DNA of 34,650 nucleotides from Saccharicrinis sp. (GTDB lineage Bacteria > Bacteroidota > Bacteroidia > Bacteroidales > Marinilabiliaceae): positions 1 through 34,650 of the forward strand of contig JAGXIP010000260.1 in NCBI GenBank assembly GCA_024635585.1, in the 5' to 3' direction. Shown piece after piece: positions 1-8,969 of this stretch. Position numbers and translations under genes: made by a program. The notes below the pieces were generated by a model. It was not told where the DNA came from, did not search any database, and worked only from the letters and a program-made list of their open reading frames with translations. How positions within the stretch are numbered: position 1 is the first letter of the stretch; every line of letters begins with the position of its first letter.

Positions 1-471
1 AACCACACGGTTTCCGTTGGCTTCGGCAATGCGCGAGAGAGAATATCCCAACAGGTTGTTGCGTATATGACCTAAGTGCAGCGGTTTGTTGGTGTTGGGC
101 GAGGAATACTCAATCATCATCAACGGAGCGTTGGCTTCGGCACTCAGGTATCCGTACTTATCTTGCTTAGTAATGTCATTGATTAAGGATAACCAGTAAT
201 CGGCAGCCAGTTCAATATTTAAAAAGCCTTTAACCACGTTAAAGTTAACCACCTTAGGGTCGTTGCGTTTGATGTGCTCACCAATATCAGTGCCGGTTTC
301 CTCCGCCGATTTTCTCGAAATTTTTAGTAAGGGGAAAACCACGATGGTAAAATCTCCGGTCAAATCTTTCCGTGTAGTCTGAACCAGTGCTTGGCTTTCG
401 TTTATATCTTGTCCGTATAAATCTTTTACGGCGGCAATTAACTTACTTTGAAGCTGCATTTCAATATTCAT
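1..471 (-). CDS. argS: Arginyl-tRNA synthetase, N-terminal part (cut by left edge)
   Basis: Charges tRNA-Arg with arginine in the cytoplasm. The 157 codons present begin MNIEMQLQSKL and contain the N-terminal additional domain of class I ArgRS (about residues 1-115). The start of the catalytic domain follows, with the signature SPNTNKPLHLGHIRNNLLG, in which HLGH is the HIGH-type ATP-binding motif. The frame is open to base 1, so the rest of the catalytic core, the KMSK region and the anticodon-binding domain lie outside the window. Family members are usually about 550-600 residues, so roughly a quarter is visible. The start at 471 was chosen because it is followed directly by the family's N-terminal domain, and a TATCTTTG box lies 36 bases upstream. 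Confidence 0.95.
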   Translation of the reverse strand, partial: MNIEMQLQSKLIAAVKDLYGQDINESQALVQTTRKDLTGDFTIVVFPLLKISRKSAEETGTDIGEHIKRNDPKVVNFNVVKGFLNIELAADYWLSLINDITKQDKYGYLSAEANAPLMMIEYSSPNTNKPLHLGHIRNNLLGYSLSRIAEANGNRVV

Positions 472-506
472 AGCTGCTGTACTGCGTTAAAAATGTAATG
501 AAAGTG

Positions 507-514
507 CAAAGATA
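507..514 (-). promoter_or_regulatory. Candidate -7 box of the argS promoter
   Basis: Read on the minus strand this is TATCTTTG, an exact match to the Bacteroidota -7 element TAnnTTTG, ending 36 bases before the argS start. No TTTG is seen at the expected -33 position, so only half of the promoter is supported. Confidence 0.35.
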
Positions 515-627
515 AAAAAGTTATGCGTTTGCCATTGAGATTGGGGCTGTGATATTGCTTTTTAACTAGAGCGAGTGTAAAATAATTGAAGTTCAATATG
601 CAGATTGGTTATAAGTAATATGTAGAA

Positions 628-936
628 TTACAAGTTTTTTAACTTGTCTGGATTTTGCCGACAATCAAATACAGTAGCTATTTTAATTAAATGATTTTCT
701 TGCCAATAAATTACTTTGTAATTTCCAACAACTAAATATCTATATTTATTTTCTCTGTCTAATAAGGATTGTTCTCTTTGTCCAATGTTGGGACGGGATT
801 TAAGCAAAGTAGTTTTTTTGACGATAATTTTGGTTGTTTTACGGGCAAATAGAACTCCGGAAATGGTTTTGTTGAAGTCGAAAATTTTTTCCAATTCCTT
901 AATTGCTGTATCAGACCAAAAAATTTTTATCTCCAT
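628..936 (-). CDS. RelE/ParE-family type II toxin
   Basis: 102-residue basic protein of the RelE/ParE superfamily. It has the family pattern of an N-terminal helix pair (WSDTAIKELEKIFDF) followed by a beta-rich half with NKYRYLVVGNYKVIYW and the C-terminal strand VFDCRQNPDKL, which is very typical of Bacteroidota members annotated as RelE/ParE toxins. Members either cut mRNA on the ribosome (RelE) or poison gyrase (ParE). The sequence alone does not decide between them. It is the second gene of a two-gene operon, and its start overlaps the end of the antitoxin gene by 10 bases, suggesting translational coupling. Length is normal for the family and no disruption is seen. Confidence 0.85.
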   Translation of the reverse strand: MEIKIFWSDTAIKELEKIFDFNKTISGVLFARKTTKIIVKKTTLLKSRPNIGQREQSLLDRENKYRYLVVGNYKVIYWQENHLIKIATVFDCRQNPDKLKNL

Positions 937-1169
937 GAATCAATCTCTTTATCGAGTTGTTCTGCGGAAGTAAGCCGATTATTTTGCGAGTCTTTTTCCG
1001 CCCTATCAATCATCTCATTAAGATCATCAATGGACATAGTTTTTGGATTTTCAATATATTTATTTCTTTTTTCTTGTTTCAACAATGTTTCCAATTTTTC
1101 AATAGTTTTTTCATTGTCAATTCGAAGAAAATCTTGAATAAAATGTATCTTTCTTAGTTCTATTTCCAT
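927..1169 (-). CDS. Antitoxin partner of the RelE/ParE toxin
   Basis: 80-residue, charged, helix-rich protein directly upstream of the toxin and overlapping it by 10 bases. I do not recognise a named DNA-binding fold. The C-terminal part (MSIDDLNEMIDRAEKD, then SAEQLDKEIDSW) resembles the toxin-binding tails common in Bacteroidota antitoxins, which often end in E(E/Q)L-KEI--W. Antitoxin-first order, the overlap and the size all fit a type II module. Such antitoxins usually repress their own promoter, and a 10-base palindrome sits at the expected place upstream. Function is assigned from partner and layout more than from sequence family. Confidence 0.75.
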   Translation of the reverse strand: MEIELRKIHFIQDFLRIDNEKTIEKLETLLKQEKRNKYIENPKTMSIDDLNEMIDRAEKDSQNNRLTSAEQLDKEIDSWR

Positions 1170-1185
1170 AATTGTCAGCTTTATA

Positions 1186-1222
1186 CAAATATATTAAATT
1201 TAGCTCATATCAGCATTAATGC
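1186..1222 (-). promoter_or_regulatory. Candidate promoter/operator of the toxin-antitoxin operon
   Basis: On the minus strand, TATATTTG at 1186-1193 matches the Bacteroidota -7 box exactly and lies 16 bases before the antitoxin start. Nineteen bases further upstream is the perfect palindrome GCATTAATGC (1213-1222). It occupies the -33 region, where an autoregulating antitoxin could block RNA polymerase. No TTTG -33 box is seen. The operator role is inference. Confidence 0.4.
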
Positions 1223-1281
1223 GGTGTTAAAAATTGCAATATGACATGCGTGTGCAAGTATCTTTTCTTTAATAAATCTCT

Positions 1282-1941
1282 TTATCGCTCTCCTTTTTCT
1301 ATTAATTCAAACTGTATATCAATAAGGTATTCGCTGCTGATGTTTTGTCCGTGATAGGTAGCGGGAATCCATTTCCAATTAGGAGGCATGGTTTTGGCCA
1401 CCCTCACCACTTCGTTGTCGAGCAGGGGATGAAGTTTATTTTTGATATAGAAACTGGTAATTTTTCCTGTTTTGTTAATGTTAATCGCCAACCCAACCTT
1501 TCCGGTTATTTCTTTATTTTTTGCATCTTCGGGGTAAATAATATTACGCACCATAAACAAATAAGGGATGATGGGACTTCCGTAGAATAAAATGGGTGTT
1601 TCAAGATAGTCTTCTGGGTTATGCTTGGTGGTAATTTTAACTACTTTTCGTTCTGTGTGGTCGTATTCAAATTCAAATATGCCATCGAATGAAAAGTAGG
1701 CCCATTTACCAAATCGTTTATTATTCCGAAAAAAGCCACGTTCAATAACGTATCCTTTGTATTTTTTAAGATACAATCCGCTTTTAATGGATGTATCGTT
1801 AGTCAGGGCATAGTAATCCTCATAAAAGATATCAGTCATCTTTTGAATGTGCGTAGTGGTTTGTGCATGGACACTTATTGCCAGTACGCTCAATGTGATA
1901 AGAAACAGTAGTTTTTTCAAGTTGTTTTGTATTACTGTCAT
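1282..1941 (-). CDS. Secreted protein with MORN-like segment and TonB C-terminal domain
   Basis: 219 residues. An N-terminal signal peptide (KKLLFLITLSVLAISVHA, cleavage near residue 26) sends it to the periplasm. Residues about 65-100 contain a MORN-like stretch (GFFRNNKRFGKWAYFSFDG). The last 85 residues match the TonB C-terminal domain pattern: IIYPEDAKNKEITGKVGLA, then NKTGKITSF, and a closing hydrophobic strand. Unlike true TonB there is no N-terminal membrane anchor or proline-rich linker, so it is probably not the energy transducer itself but one of the free TonB-C proteins common in Bacteroidota. Its start overlaps the stop of the upstream barrel gene (ATGA-type, 4 bases), indicating joint translation and perhaps a shared outer-membrane role. 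Confidence 0.75.
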   Translation of the reverse strand: MTVIQNNLKKLLFLITLSVLAISVHAQTTTHIQKMTDIFYEDYYALTNDTSIKSGLYLKKYKGYVIERGFFRNNKRFGKWAYFSFDGIFEFEYDHTERKVVKITTKHNPEDYLETPILFYGSPIIPYLFMVRNIIYPEDAKNKEITGKVGLAININKTGKITSFYIKNKLHPLLDNEVVRVAKTMPPNWKWIPATYHGQNISSEYLIDIQFELIEKGER

Positions 1942-2861
1942 AATTCGATACTTATGCCTACGGTTAATGCCGTGTTCAGGTTTTTGGCTTTGGAGCTGAG
2001 TCCATAATAATTACCCGATATGATGACGTGGTTATATCCGGTTGTTGACGCTATATCTACTTCTTTATACTCGTTATTGTTTTTCCGGTCTATTTTACGC
2101 AGTGCTATGTTTATCAGTAGATCTGTGGTAAAATATATCCTATTGCTCAAAGGAAGCTTTAGTCCACATCCGGCAGATATGCCATAATCGAACAGATGGG
2201 TGTTATCTTTGCTTTTGTCTGTTATGGAGAATGGTGTTACGTTAGAACCACCACTTGCAATTGCAACCCCGTTAGGTCCGGTAAGTTGAAATTGGGTAGG
2301 CGCTGTACGTGAAGCACCTATCGAAATATTAGAGCCAGTTAAATAAGCCAGATAGACACCTGCCTGGGCATAAAATATTTGTTTTGGTACAAAATATTTG
2401 CGCACGAGTATAGGTGCGGAAAGGTATTTATTATTTACCTTGGTTTTAAGATAACCCTTTTCGTAGGCTGGATCTTCAATGTCCATAAAAAGAGGGTTAA
2501 CTCTATATTTTAAATCTATTCCTTTTGTTTCGTAATTGAGCCCAATCAAAAGTGAAACATCGTTTTTTACATATTTCTCCAATGAAACACCGGCCGAAAC
2601 ACCAATTCTGTGGTCTTGGATAAATTGGGTTTGATAGTCAACCAAGGGGATTCCTGCCGAAATTAAATAGCCTTCGTACCAAAAATCAGAAAGATATTTA
2701 TGCGGTGCTTCGGCTGATATAAAATTGGCAAAACTTGGACCCGCATGAAAATTAATGAGCATGGTGCCTGTTTTGTCAACCGATTCCTGAGCCCTGCTCA
2801 GAGCGGCAATGCCTATTGCTACAACCAGCAGAAAGGTTGCTTTTGCACAATTGGTTCTCAT
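1938..2861 (-). CDS. Outer-membrane beta-barrel protein, PorT-like
   Basis: 307 residues with a signal peptide (ATFLLVVAIGIAALSRA, cleavage about residue 24). The mature part begins GTMLINFHAGPSFANF, then shows alternating hydrophobic and aromatic strands such as VSLLIGLNYETKGIDLKY, KYLSAPILVRKYF and FYAQAGVYLAYL, and ends ALTVGISIEL. This is the pattern of PorT/OMP_b-brl barrels: many short strands and a C-terminal strand with alternating hydrophobics. The specific function is unknown. It is the first gene of a two-gene unit with the TonB-C protein. The upstream dipeptidyl peptidase gene is separated by a strong terminator, so this pair probably has its own promoter in 2862-2950, where I see no convincing box. 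Confidence 0.75.
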   Translation of the reverse strand: MRTNCAKATFLLVVAIGIAALSRAQESVDKTGTMLINFHAGPSFANFISAEAPHKYLSDFWYEGYLISAGIPLVDYQTQFIQDHRIGVSAGVSLEKYVKNDVSLLIGLNYETKGIDLKYRVNPLFMDIEDPAYEKGYLKTKVNNKYLSAPILVRKYFVPKQIFYAQAGVYLAYLTGSNISIGASRTAPTQFQLTGPNGVAIASGGSNVTPFSITDKSKDNTHLFDYGISAGCGLKLPLSNRIYFTTDLLINIALRKIDRKNNNEYKEVDIASTTGYNHVIISGNYYGLSSKAKNLNTALTVGISIEL

Positions 2862-2950
2862 AAGTTCATAATTATCCGATTAAAAAGCCATTTTAATATA
2901 ACATGCCAGCCATATATTAGGCTGTTAGAGAGATGGTTTTTAAAAAATGA

Positions 2951-2996
2951 AAAAAGAAATTTATAGGGCAAAAAAATGCCCTATAAATTTCTTTTT
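2951..2996 (-). terminator. Perfect 20-bp hairpin ending the dipeptidyl peptidase gene
   Basis: Bases 2951-2970 and 2977-2996 are exact reverse complements (20 bp, 6-base A loop). The stem includes the stop codon of the peptidase gene (2981-2983) and has AT-rich ends with T-tracts on both strands, so it may terminate in both directions. Only GGGC in the stem is GC-rich. Confidence 0.8.
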
Positions 2997-5170
2997 AGAT
3001 AATCGCTCATCATTTGATAAAGGTGCATTCGGGTGTTTCCCCCTTTAATATTATGGTTGCGGTTGGGATAAACAAACATATCAAACTGCTTGCCCGTTTT
3101 AACCAGCTGATCCACATATTCCATAGAATTTTGGTAATGCACATTATCGTCGGCAGTGCCATGTATCAGGAACAGGCGTCCCGTTAAGTTATCTGCCATG
3201 TTAATTGGGGAGTTCTCATCGTATCCCTTGGGATTCCCCTGGGGGCGGCGCATATATCGCTCGGTATAAACAGAGTCGTAATAACGCCAGTTGGTTACCG
3301 GAGCAACCGCAATACCCACTTTAAAGGTGCCATTTCCCTTACTAAGGCAACTGGCACTCATAAAGCCCCCATAACTCCAACCCCATATGGCAATCCTTTC
3401 GGAGTCGCAATAAGGTAGAGAGCCCAGATATTTGGCTGCCTCAATTTGGTCGTCCGACTCCAGTTTGCCCAGTTGCATATAAGTACTTTTTCTAAATTCC
3501 TGCCCCCTGGCACCTGTCCCGCGCGGATCAACACATGCTACCAAATAACCTTGGGCAGCCAAATACTGCTCCCAGCCAATTTCCCAGCTATCGGTTACTT
3601 CCTGCGAGTTAGGGCCGCTGTACTGCGTCATCAATACAGGATATTTTTTATTGGGGTTAAAATCCAATGGTTTAACCATCCACCCGTTCAATACAATGCC
3701 TTCGGAGTTTTTAAACGTGAAAAATTCTTTGGGCGATATTTGGTATTCCTTTAATTTATTTTGAAGATCAGCATTATCTTCCAATGTTCGGATGAGTTTA
3801 CCATCCTGATTGTGCAAAGTTATTTGCTTAGGTGTGGTGAGACTTTGGTACGTATTAATAAAATAGTTAAAATTACTGCTGAATGCGGCATCATTGGTAC
3901 CTTTATTTTCCGAAAGCTTGTATTTCTTTTTTCCGTTTAAGTCAACAGCATAAATTTCTCTTTCCAAAGGCGAGTTTTGTGCGGCTTGGTAATAAAGCAT
4001 TTTCTTTTGGGTATCGTAACCATAAAAATCCATCACATCCCATTTGCCTTTTGTTATTTGGCGTACTTGCATGCCAGCCATCGTGTATAGGTATATGTGG
4101 TTATAGCCGTCCATTTCGCCCACATAAATAAAATGCTTGCCGTCGTCTAAAAAAGTCAGGTTATCTAATACCGTTTCTTCTACAAAGTATTTGTTTCTGT
4201 CGGTAAAAATAGTTTTTGTAAGGGTGCTAGCTGTGTTTGCAATAAGCAGGTCGAATTGATTTTGCAATCGATTCATTTTTAAAATGCCAAGCATGCCATC
4301 TTGCTGGGTCCATCGGATACGAGGGATATAATAATCTTCGGTATCTTTTATGGTCATGGTTTTGGTGGTGCGGTTTTTAATATTGAAAACGCGTACGCTC
4401 ACTTCCGAGTTTGTTTCGCCTGCTTTGGGATATTTGAAGGTGTATTCGCCGGGGTAAAGTGCATACTCCTCGTTCGCAGGCTGACTGCCTTTATACAGGG
4501 GAAACGAAAATTCCTTCACCTTAGATTCATCAAAGCGTACATAAGCCAATTCAGTGCTGTTAGGCGACCATTCCAGGGCTTTGTTATAACTAAATTCCTC
4601 TTCGTAAACCCAATCGGGGATACCGTTAATGATCTTATTTATTTCACCATCGTTGGTGATGGGTGCTACGGTGCCAAATCTTAAGTTGCTGATATATATA
4701 TCGTTTTCTTTTACAAAGGCTACCATATAGCCATCGGGCGAAAAAGTAGCTACCTGCTGATTGCCTCCTTCGGATAACGGGTTAAGTTCTTTGCTTTTAA
4801 GGTCATATACATAAAAATCGGCGGTAAAAGAGCGCCTATAAATATCCTTTTTGTTGTTGTAAACCAATATTTTACTCTCGTCGTTGTTTAGTTCGTAGCC
4901 TTGAATGCTTTGGATGGGAGCATCTTCAATTTTCTCTAAATCCAACAATACACTTACTTGTTTGCCAGTAGCATAGGCGTACTTTACAATTTGAGTAGCA
5001 TTGTTTTCCAAGGTAGTGTAGTGGATGCCATCGTTCATTGATTCCAATCCGTTGACGGATTTAGAGAGGAAGGTGTTGTTTTTATTTAGGTCTTCGAGCG
5101 TAACCGTCTTTTTTTGAGACAGGAGGCTAAGTGGCAGCAAAAGTCCAATAAGTAGGAATGTCTTGTTCAT
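2981..5170 (-). CDS. Dipeptidyl peptidase IV, S9 family
   Basis: 729-residue serine protease that removes dipeptides, usually X-Pro or X-Ala, from peptide N-termini. A signal peptide (MNKTFLLIGLLLPLSLLS) predicts periplasmic location. Residues about 40-470 form the DPPIV N-terminal beta-propeller, with the conserved WVYEEEF segment. Residues about 480-729 are the alpha/beta-hydrolase domain. The catalytic serine is S599 in GWSYGGFMS, the acid lies at D674/D675 in HGTADDNVHY, and the histidine is H706 in NRNHNI. Length and motifs match intact Bacteroidota DPPIV. It is a single-gene unit with a full promoter upstream and a strong hairpin at its 3' end. A general role in peptide use is likely, as these bacteria feed on protein and peptides. 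Confidence 0.93.
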   Translation of the reverse strand: MNKTFLLIGLLLPLSLLSQKKTVTLEDLNKNNTFLSKSVNGLESMNDGIHYTTLENNATQIVKYAYATGKQVSVLLDLEKIEDAPIQSIQGYELNNDESKILVYNNKKDIYRRSFTADFYVYDLKSKELNPLSEGGNQQVATFSPDGYMVAFVKENDIYISNLRFGTVAPITNDGEINKIINGIPDWVYEEEFSYNKALEWSPNSTELAYVRFDESKVKEFSFPLYKGSQPANEEYALYPGEYTFKYPKAGETNSEVSVRVFNIKNRTTKTMTIKDTEDYYIPRIRWTQQDGMLGILKMNRLQNQFDLLIANTASTLTKTIFTDRNKYFVEETVLDNLTFLDDGKHFIYVGEMDGYNHIYLYTMAGMQVRQITKGKWDVMDFYGYDTQKKMLYYQAAQNSPLEREIYAVDLNGKKKYKLSENKGTNDAAFSSNFNYFINTYQSLTTPKQITLHNQDGKLIRTLEDNADLQNKLKEYQISPKEFFTFKNSEGIVLNGWMVKPLDFNPNKKYPVLMTQYSGPNSQEVTDSWEIGWEQYLAAQGYLVACVDPRGTGARGQEFRKSTYMQLGKLESDDQIEAAKYLGSLPYCDSERIAIWGWSYGGFMSASCLSKGNGTFKVGIAVAPVTNWRYYDSVYTERYMRRPQGNPKGYDENSPINMADNLTGRLFLIHGTADDNVHYQNSMEYVDQLVKTGKQFDMFVYPNRNHNIKGGNTRMHLYQMMSDYLKRNL

Positions 5171-5220
5171 TGTATATGTGTTTGTATATGTGTGGTTTAA
5201 TGTATGATATTAATAAGAAG

Positions 5221-5251
5221 CAAAACTATAAAAAACAAGGGCCTTTTCAAA
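5221..5251 (-). promoter_or_regulatory. Bacteroidota-type promoter of the dipeptidyl peptidase gene
   Basis: On the minus strand: TTTG (5248-5251), exactly 19 bases, then TAGTTTTG (5221-5228). Both boxes and the spacing fit the primary-sigma consensus of Bacteroidota (TTTG-N19-TAnnTTTG). Transcription would start about 40-45 bases before the start codon at 5170. This is the best promoter in the window and supports the taxonomic call. Confidence 0.75.
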
Positions 5252-5294
5252 TATAACAACTTTAGATTTGTGAAGCCATTCCATTTGCTTATGC

Positions 5295-5328
5295 AAAAAA
5301 AATGCCGATACGAAAATATCGTATCGGC
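5295..5328 (-). terminator. Intrinsic terminator of groES-groEL
   Basis: GCCGATACGA (5304-5313) and TCGTATCGGC (5319-5328) form a perfect 10-bp stem with a 5-base loop. On the minus strand it is followed by eight T residues (5295-5302), 58 bases after the groEL stop codon. Textbook rho-independent layout. Confidence 0.9.
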
Positions 5329-5356
5329 CTTAGCTATTTTTTGAGACTTTTAGTAT

Positions 5357-5384
5357 CTATAATCTATAAGTCTCAGAGTCTCTG
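5357..5384. repeat. Degenerate repeat of about 7-base period after groEL
   Basis: Units CTATAAT, CTATAAG, TCTCAGA and GTCTCTG follow each other at 7-base steps between the groEL stop and its terminator. The units drift, so this is a weak periodic repeat rather than an exact tandem array. A clearer one of the same period lies at 31977-32004. Confidence 0.4.
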
Positions 5385-5385
5385 A

Positions 5386-7029
<1,644 letters not shown>

Positions 7030-7068
7030 TTAATCTTTATCTTGTTACTTAATTGCCTTGTTATCTGT

Positions 7069-7347
7069 TTACTTGATAAATAATACGTCTGTTTGAGAAA
7101 TCAACAGATAATCTTTACCTTCGATGTTTAATTCCGTTCCGGCATATTTTCCGTAAAGAACCACATCGCCAACGCTAACTTCCATTTTTTCATCTTTTTT
7201 TTCGGCACCTACTAAAATTACTTCGCCCAGAAGTGGTTTTTCTTTAGCTGAATCAGGAATAATAATTCCACTTGCTGTTTTAGTTTCTGCTGCCTGAGGT
7301 TTTACCAGAACTTTACCGGCAAGCACCTTTCCTTTTACTTGTGACAT
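7069..7347 (-). CDS. groS: Co-chaperonin GroES (10 kDa)
   Basis: 92 residues, normal for the family. It forms the heptameric lid on GroEL. It shows the conserved start with GKVLAGKVLVKP, the mobile-loop region (residues about 16-35, AAETKTASGIIIPDSAKEKP), VGDVVLYGKYAGTE, and the C-terminal DYLLISQTDVLFIK. The gene opens the groES-groEL operon. Its upstream spacer holds a TATAAT-like box at 7451-7456 (minus strand) and inverted repeats, but the promoter cannot be fixed from sequence alone. Confidence 0.97.
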   Translation of the reverse strand: MSQVKGKVLAGKVLVKPQAAETKTASGIIIPDSAKEKPLLGEVILVGAEKKDEKMEVSVGDVVLYGKYAGTELNIEGKDYLLISQTDVLFIK

Positions 7348-7670
7348 ATTGTAAATGATTTAAAAGTTAAACAATTTGTTATTGTGATTGGCCTTTTCCC
7401 ATAAACTGTGCCATTGGTAAAAAGAGCCTTTTTTTCAGTCCTGTACTGACATTATAGCATAGTGTTGACGCCAGAGAACTTCAAGATTGTATATCATGAC
7501 ACAATTGACAAGAATTGACCTCCATTCATAGCATACTGCGGATGCATACAGATGGGATAAAAATGTATGTACGAGCTATTTGAAATAGAGGTGTTTTAAA
7601 TAGCTCAAGCATAAAAAAAAGTGCCGGCATAGCTATACCGGCACTTTAATATTTTTAAAAGGAATACTTG
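7348..7670. other. groES-secG spacer with structured upstream region
   Basis: 323 bases without a gene. Besides the secG terminator (7613-7647) it holds three things. A 9-bp inverted repeat, GAGCTATTT (7573-7581) with AAATAGCTC (7598-7606), can pair alternatively through the CTATTT-G-AAATAG palindrome at 7576-7588. A dyad TCAGT-N5-ACTGA lies at 7435-7449. A minus-strand TATAAT at 7451-7456 lies just upstream of the dyad. The last two could form the heat-shock promoter/operator of groES, with a leader of about 100 bases. No exact TAnnTTTG box and no CIRCE sequence is visible. Confidence 0.4.
7613..7647 (-). terminator. Intrinsic terminator after secG
   Basis: AAAGTGCCGG (7618-7627) pairs with CCGGCACTTT (7638-7647). 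One mismatch follows, then three more pairs. The minus-strand product ends in a T-tract (A-run 7613-7620 on the plus strand). It lies 24 bases past the secG stop and closes the sigma-54/lptE/TPR/secG unit. Confidence 0.85.
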
Positions 7671-8030
7671 TTAGTTCTCAGAACCGTTGCTTTCCTCAGT
7701 AGAAGAGGCATCACTACCACCAGCGGAAGGAAAGCTAGGTAATTCGGTTTGCGGTTGAGATATTTGATTTAGCTTGTCATCCAAATCCGAATCTCCGGCA
7801 ACACCCGGTTTTTCGAGAACCATAACTGAAACTAAAGACAGTACCAATAGCCCACCGGCTAAGTACCACGTTGCTTTTCCTAAAAAGTCGGTTGTTTTAC
7901 GTACACCCATTATTTGGTTCGATGCAGAAAAGTTTGAGGCTAAACCGCCTCCTTTAGAATCCTGAACCAATACGATGAGTATTAATGCGATGCTTACAAT
8001 GATTACAAATGCAGATACAACTGGATACAT
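7671..8030 (-). CDS. secG: Preprotein translocase subunit SecG
   Basis: 119-residue small membrane subunit of the SecYEG channel. Two membrane helices are evident: residues about 3-22 (VVSAFVIIVSIALILIVLVQ) and about 53-74 (TWYLAGGLLVLSLVSVMVLE). Between them is the conserved cytoplasmic loop with QDSKGGGLASNF and RKTTDFLGKATW. The acidic, serine-rich C-terminal tail is usual for Bacteroidota SecG. It is the last gene of a four-gene minus-strand cluster, 20 bases after the TPR protein gene and directly before a terminator. Confidence 0.93.
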   Translation of the reverse strand: MYPVVSAFVIIVSIALILIVLVQDSKGGGLASNFSASNQIMGVRKTTDFLGKATWYLAGGLLVLSLVSVMVLEKPGVAGDSDLDDKLNQISQPQTELPSFPSAGGSDASSTEESNGSEN

Positions 8031-8050
8031 ATCTTTTTATTATTTAAATA

Positions 8051-8965
8051 TTAATTTTCTTTTAACTCCGTAATTCGACGTGCAAAGTAAACACTTTTTT
8101 CAGGATATTTCAAGTGTAATTTTTCAAAAATTGCAATCGCTTTATTTTTATGTCCTTGTTTGATATATATATTGGCCAAGGTTTCCGATAAAATCTCCTC
8201 TTGTGGGGCGGTGTTTCTTTGTTCCAAGTCCAGTTCTTTTACCTTTTTATCCGAAATTGCTATGGTTTCAGGTTTGGCACTCAAAAAGTTATCAATCAAA
8301 TCCATCTCTTTTTTCCTAAGTGCTGTTCCTTCTCCCTTTTGCAGAGGTGAGGCGTAATGCATGATGTGCAACCAATCGGAAAAAGAGCGATTTTCGTCGG
8401 GGTTAACTTCTATTTCGCTTACTTTAGGCAAGGCATAGCTTTGCGAAGAGCTTATCTCATAATCCAACAAGTCGGCCGATGGAAATAAGATGTCCTCGTT
8501 GTCGTCTTCATTTTTTTGTGTTCGGGTTGAATTGGTTAAAAAACGATAGGGACTACCATTGTCGTCGGCTACGTCATCCGCAGCGTTTAGGTAATTTTCG
8601 GTAGTCGTTCGTGGCGCATCTGGCTTAATGGTCTTTGGTACCCTTTCAGTATTAACTTCTGCTTTTATTGACGGCTGTACCTCTGATTTCGGTTTGTCGG
8701 ATTCGATAACACTTGCACCTGCCAAAAGTTTGTCCGGATTATTGATGAGCTGATACAGTTTTGAGCGATCGGCAATATAAGCCGCCCCTGTTTTTAATTC
8801 ACTATTGTACTTAATACTGTCGAGCTTATGCAAGTTTTTAAGCCATAGCATTCTACCTATCTGAAAAAATGGATATTCTTCGATAATCTCCCTAAGCTCC
8901 GTTAAAGTGTGTGCATCGAGCAGCGTAGGATTTTTTATTATTTCTGTAAATTGCTTTTTGTTCAT
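8051..8965 (-). CDS. Conserved hypothetical protein with C-terminal TPR-like repeat
   Basis: 304 residues, no signal peptide or membrane segment. An N-terminal helical domain (about 1-75, with EIIEEYPFFQIGRMLWLKNL) is followed by a low-complexity charged middle (about 95-215) and a C-terminal helical pair, LANIYIKQGHKNKAIAIFEKL then YPEKSVYFARRI, which reads as a tetratricopeptide-like unit. I know this as a conserved protein without a firm function, found between lptE and secG in Bacteroidota. It starts 4 bases after the lptE stop and precedes secG by 20 bases, so it is co-transcribed with envelope-biogenesis genes. A scaffold role is plausible but unproven. Confidence 0.75.
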   Translation of the reverse strand: MNKKQFTEIIKNPTLLDAHTLTELREIIEEYPFFQIGRMLWLKNLHKLDSIKYNSELKTGAAYIADRSKLYQLINNPDKLLAGASVIESDKPKSEVQPSIKAEVNTERVPKTIKPDAPRTTTENYLNAADDVADDNGSPYRFLTNSTRTQKNEDDNEDILFPSADLLDYEISSSQSYALPKVSEIEVNPDENRSFSDWLHIMHYASPLQKGEGTALRKKEMDLIDNFLSAKPETIAISDKKVKELDLEQRNTAPQEEILSETLANIYIKQGHKNKAIAIFEKLHLKYPEKSVYFARRITELKEN

Positions 8966-8969
8966 CCTA

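Noticed and set aside
7348..7670. CIRCE operator upstream of groES
   Set aside because: No TTAGCACTC-N9-GAGTGCTAA or near match was found on either strand.
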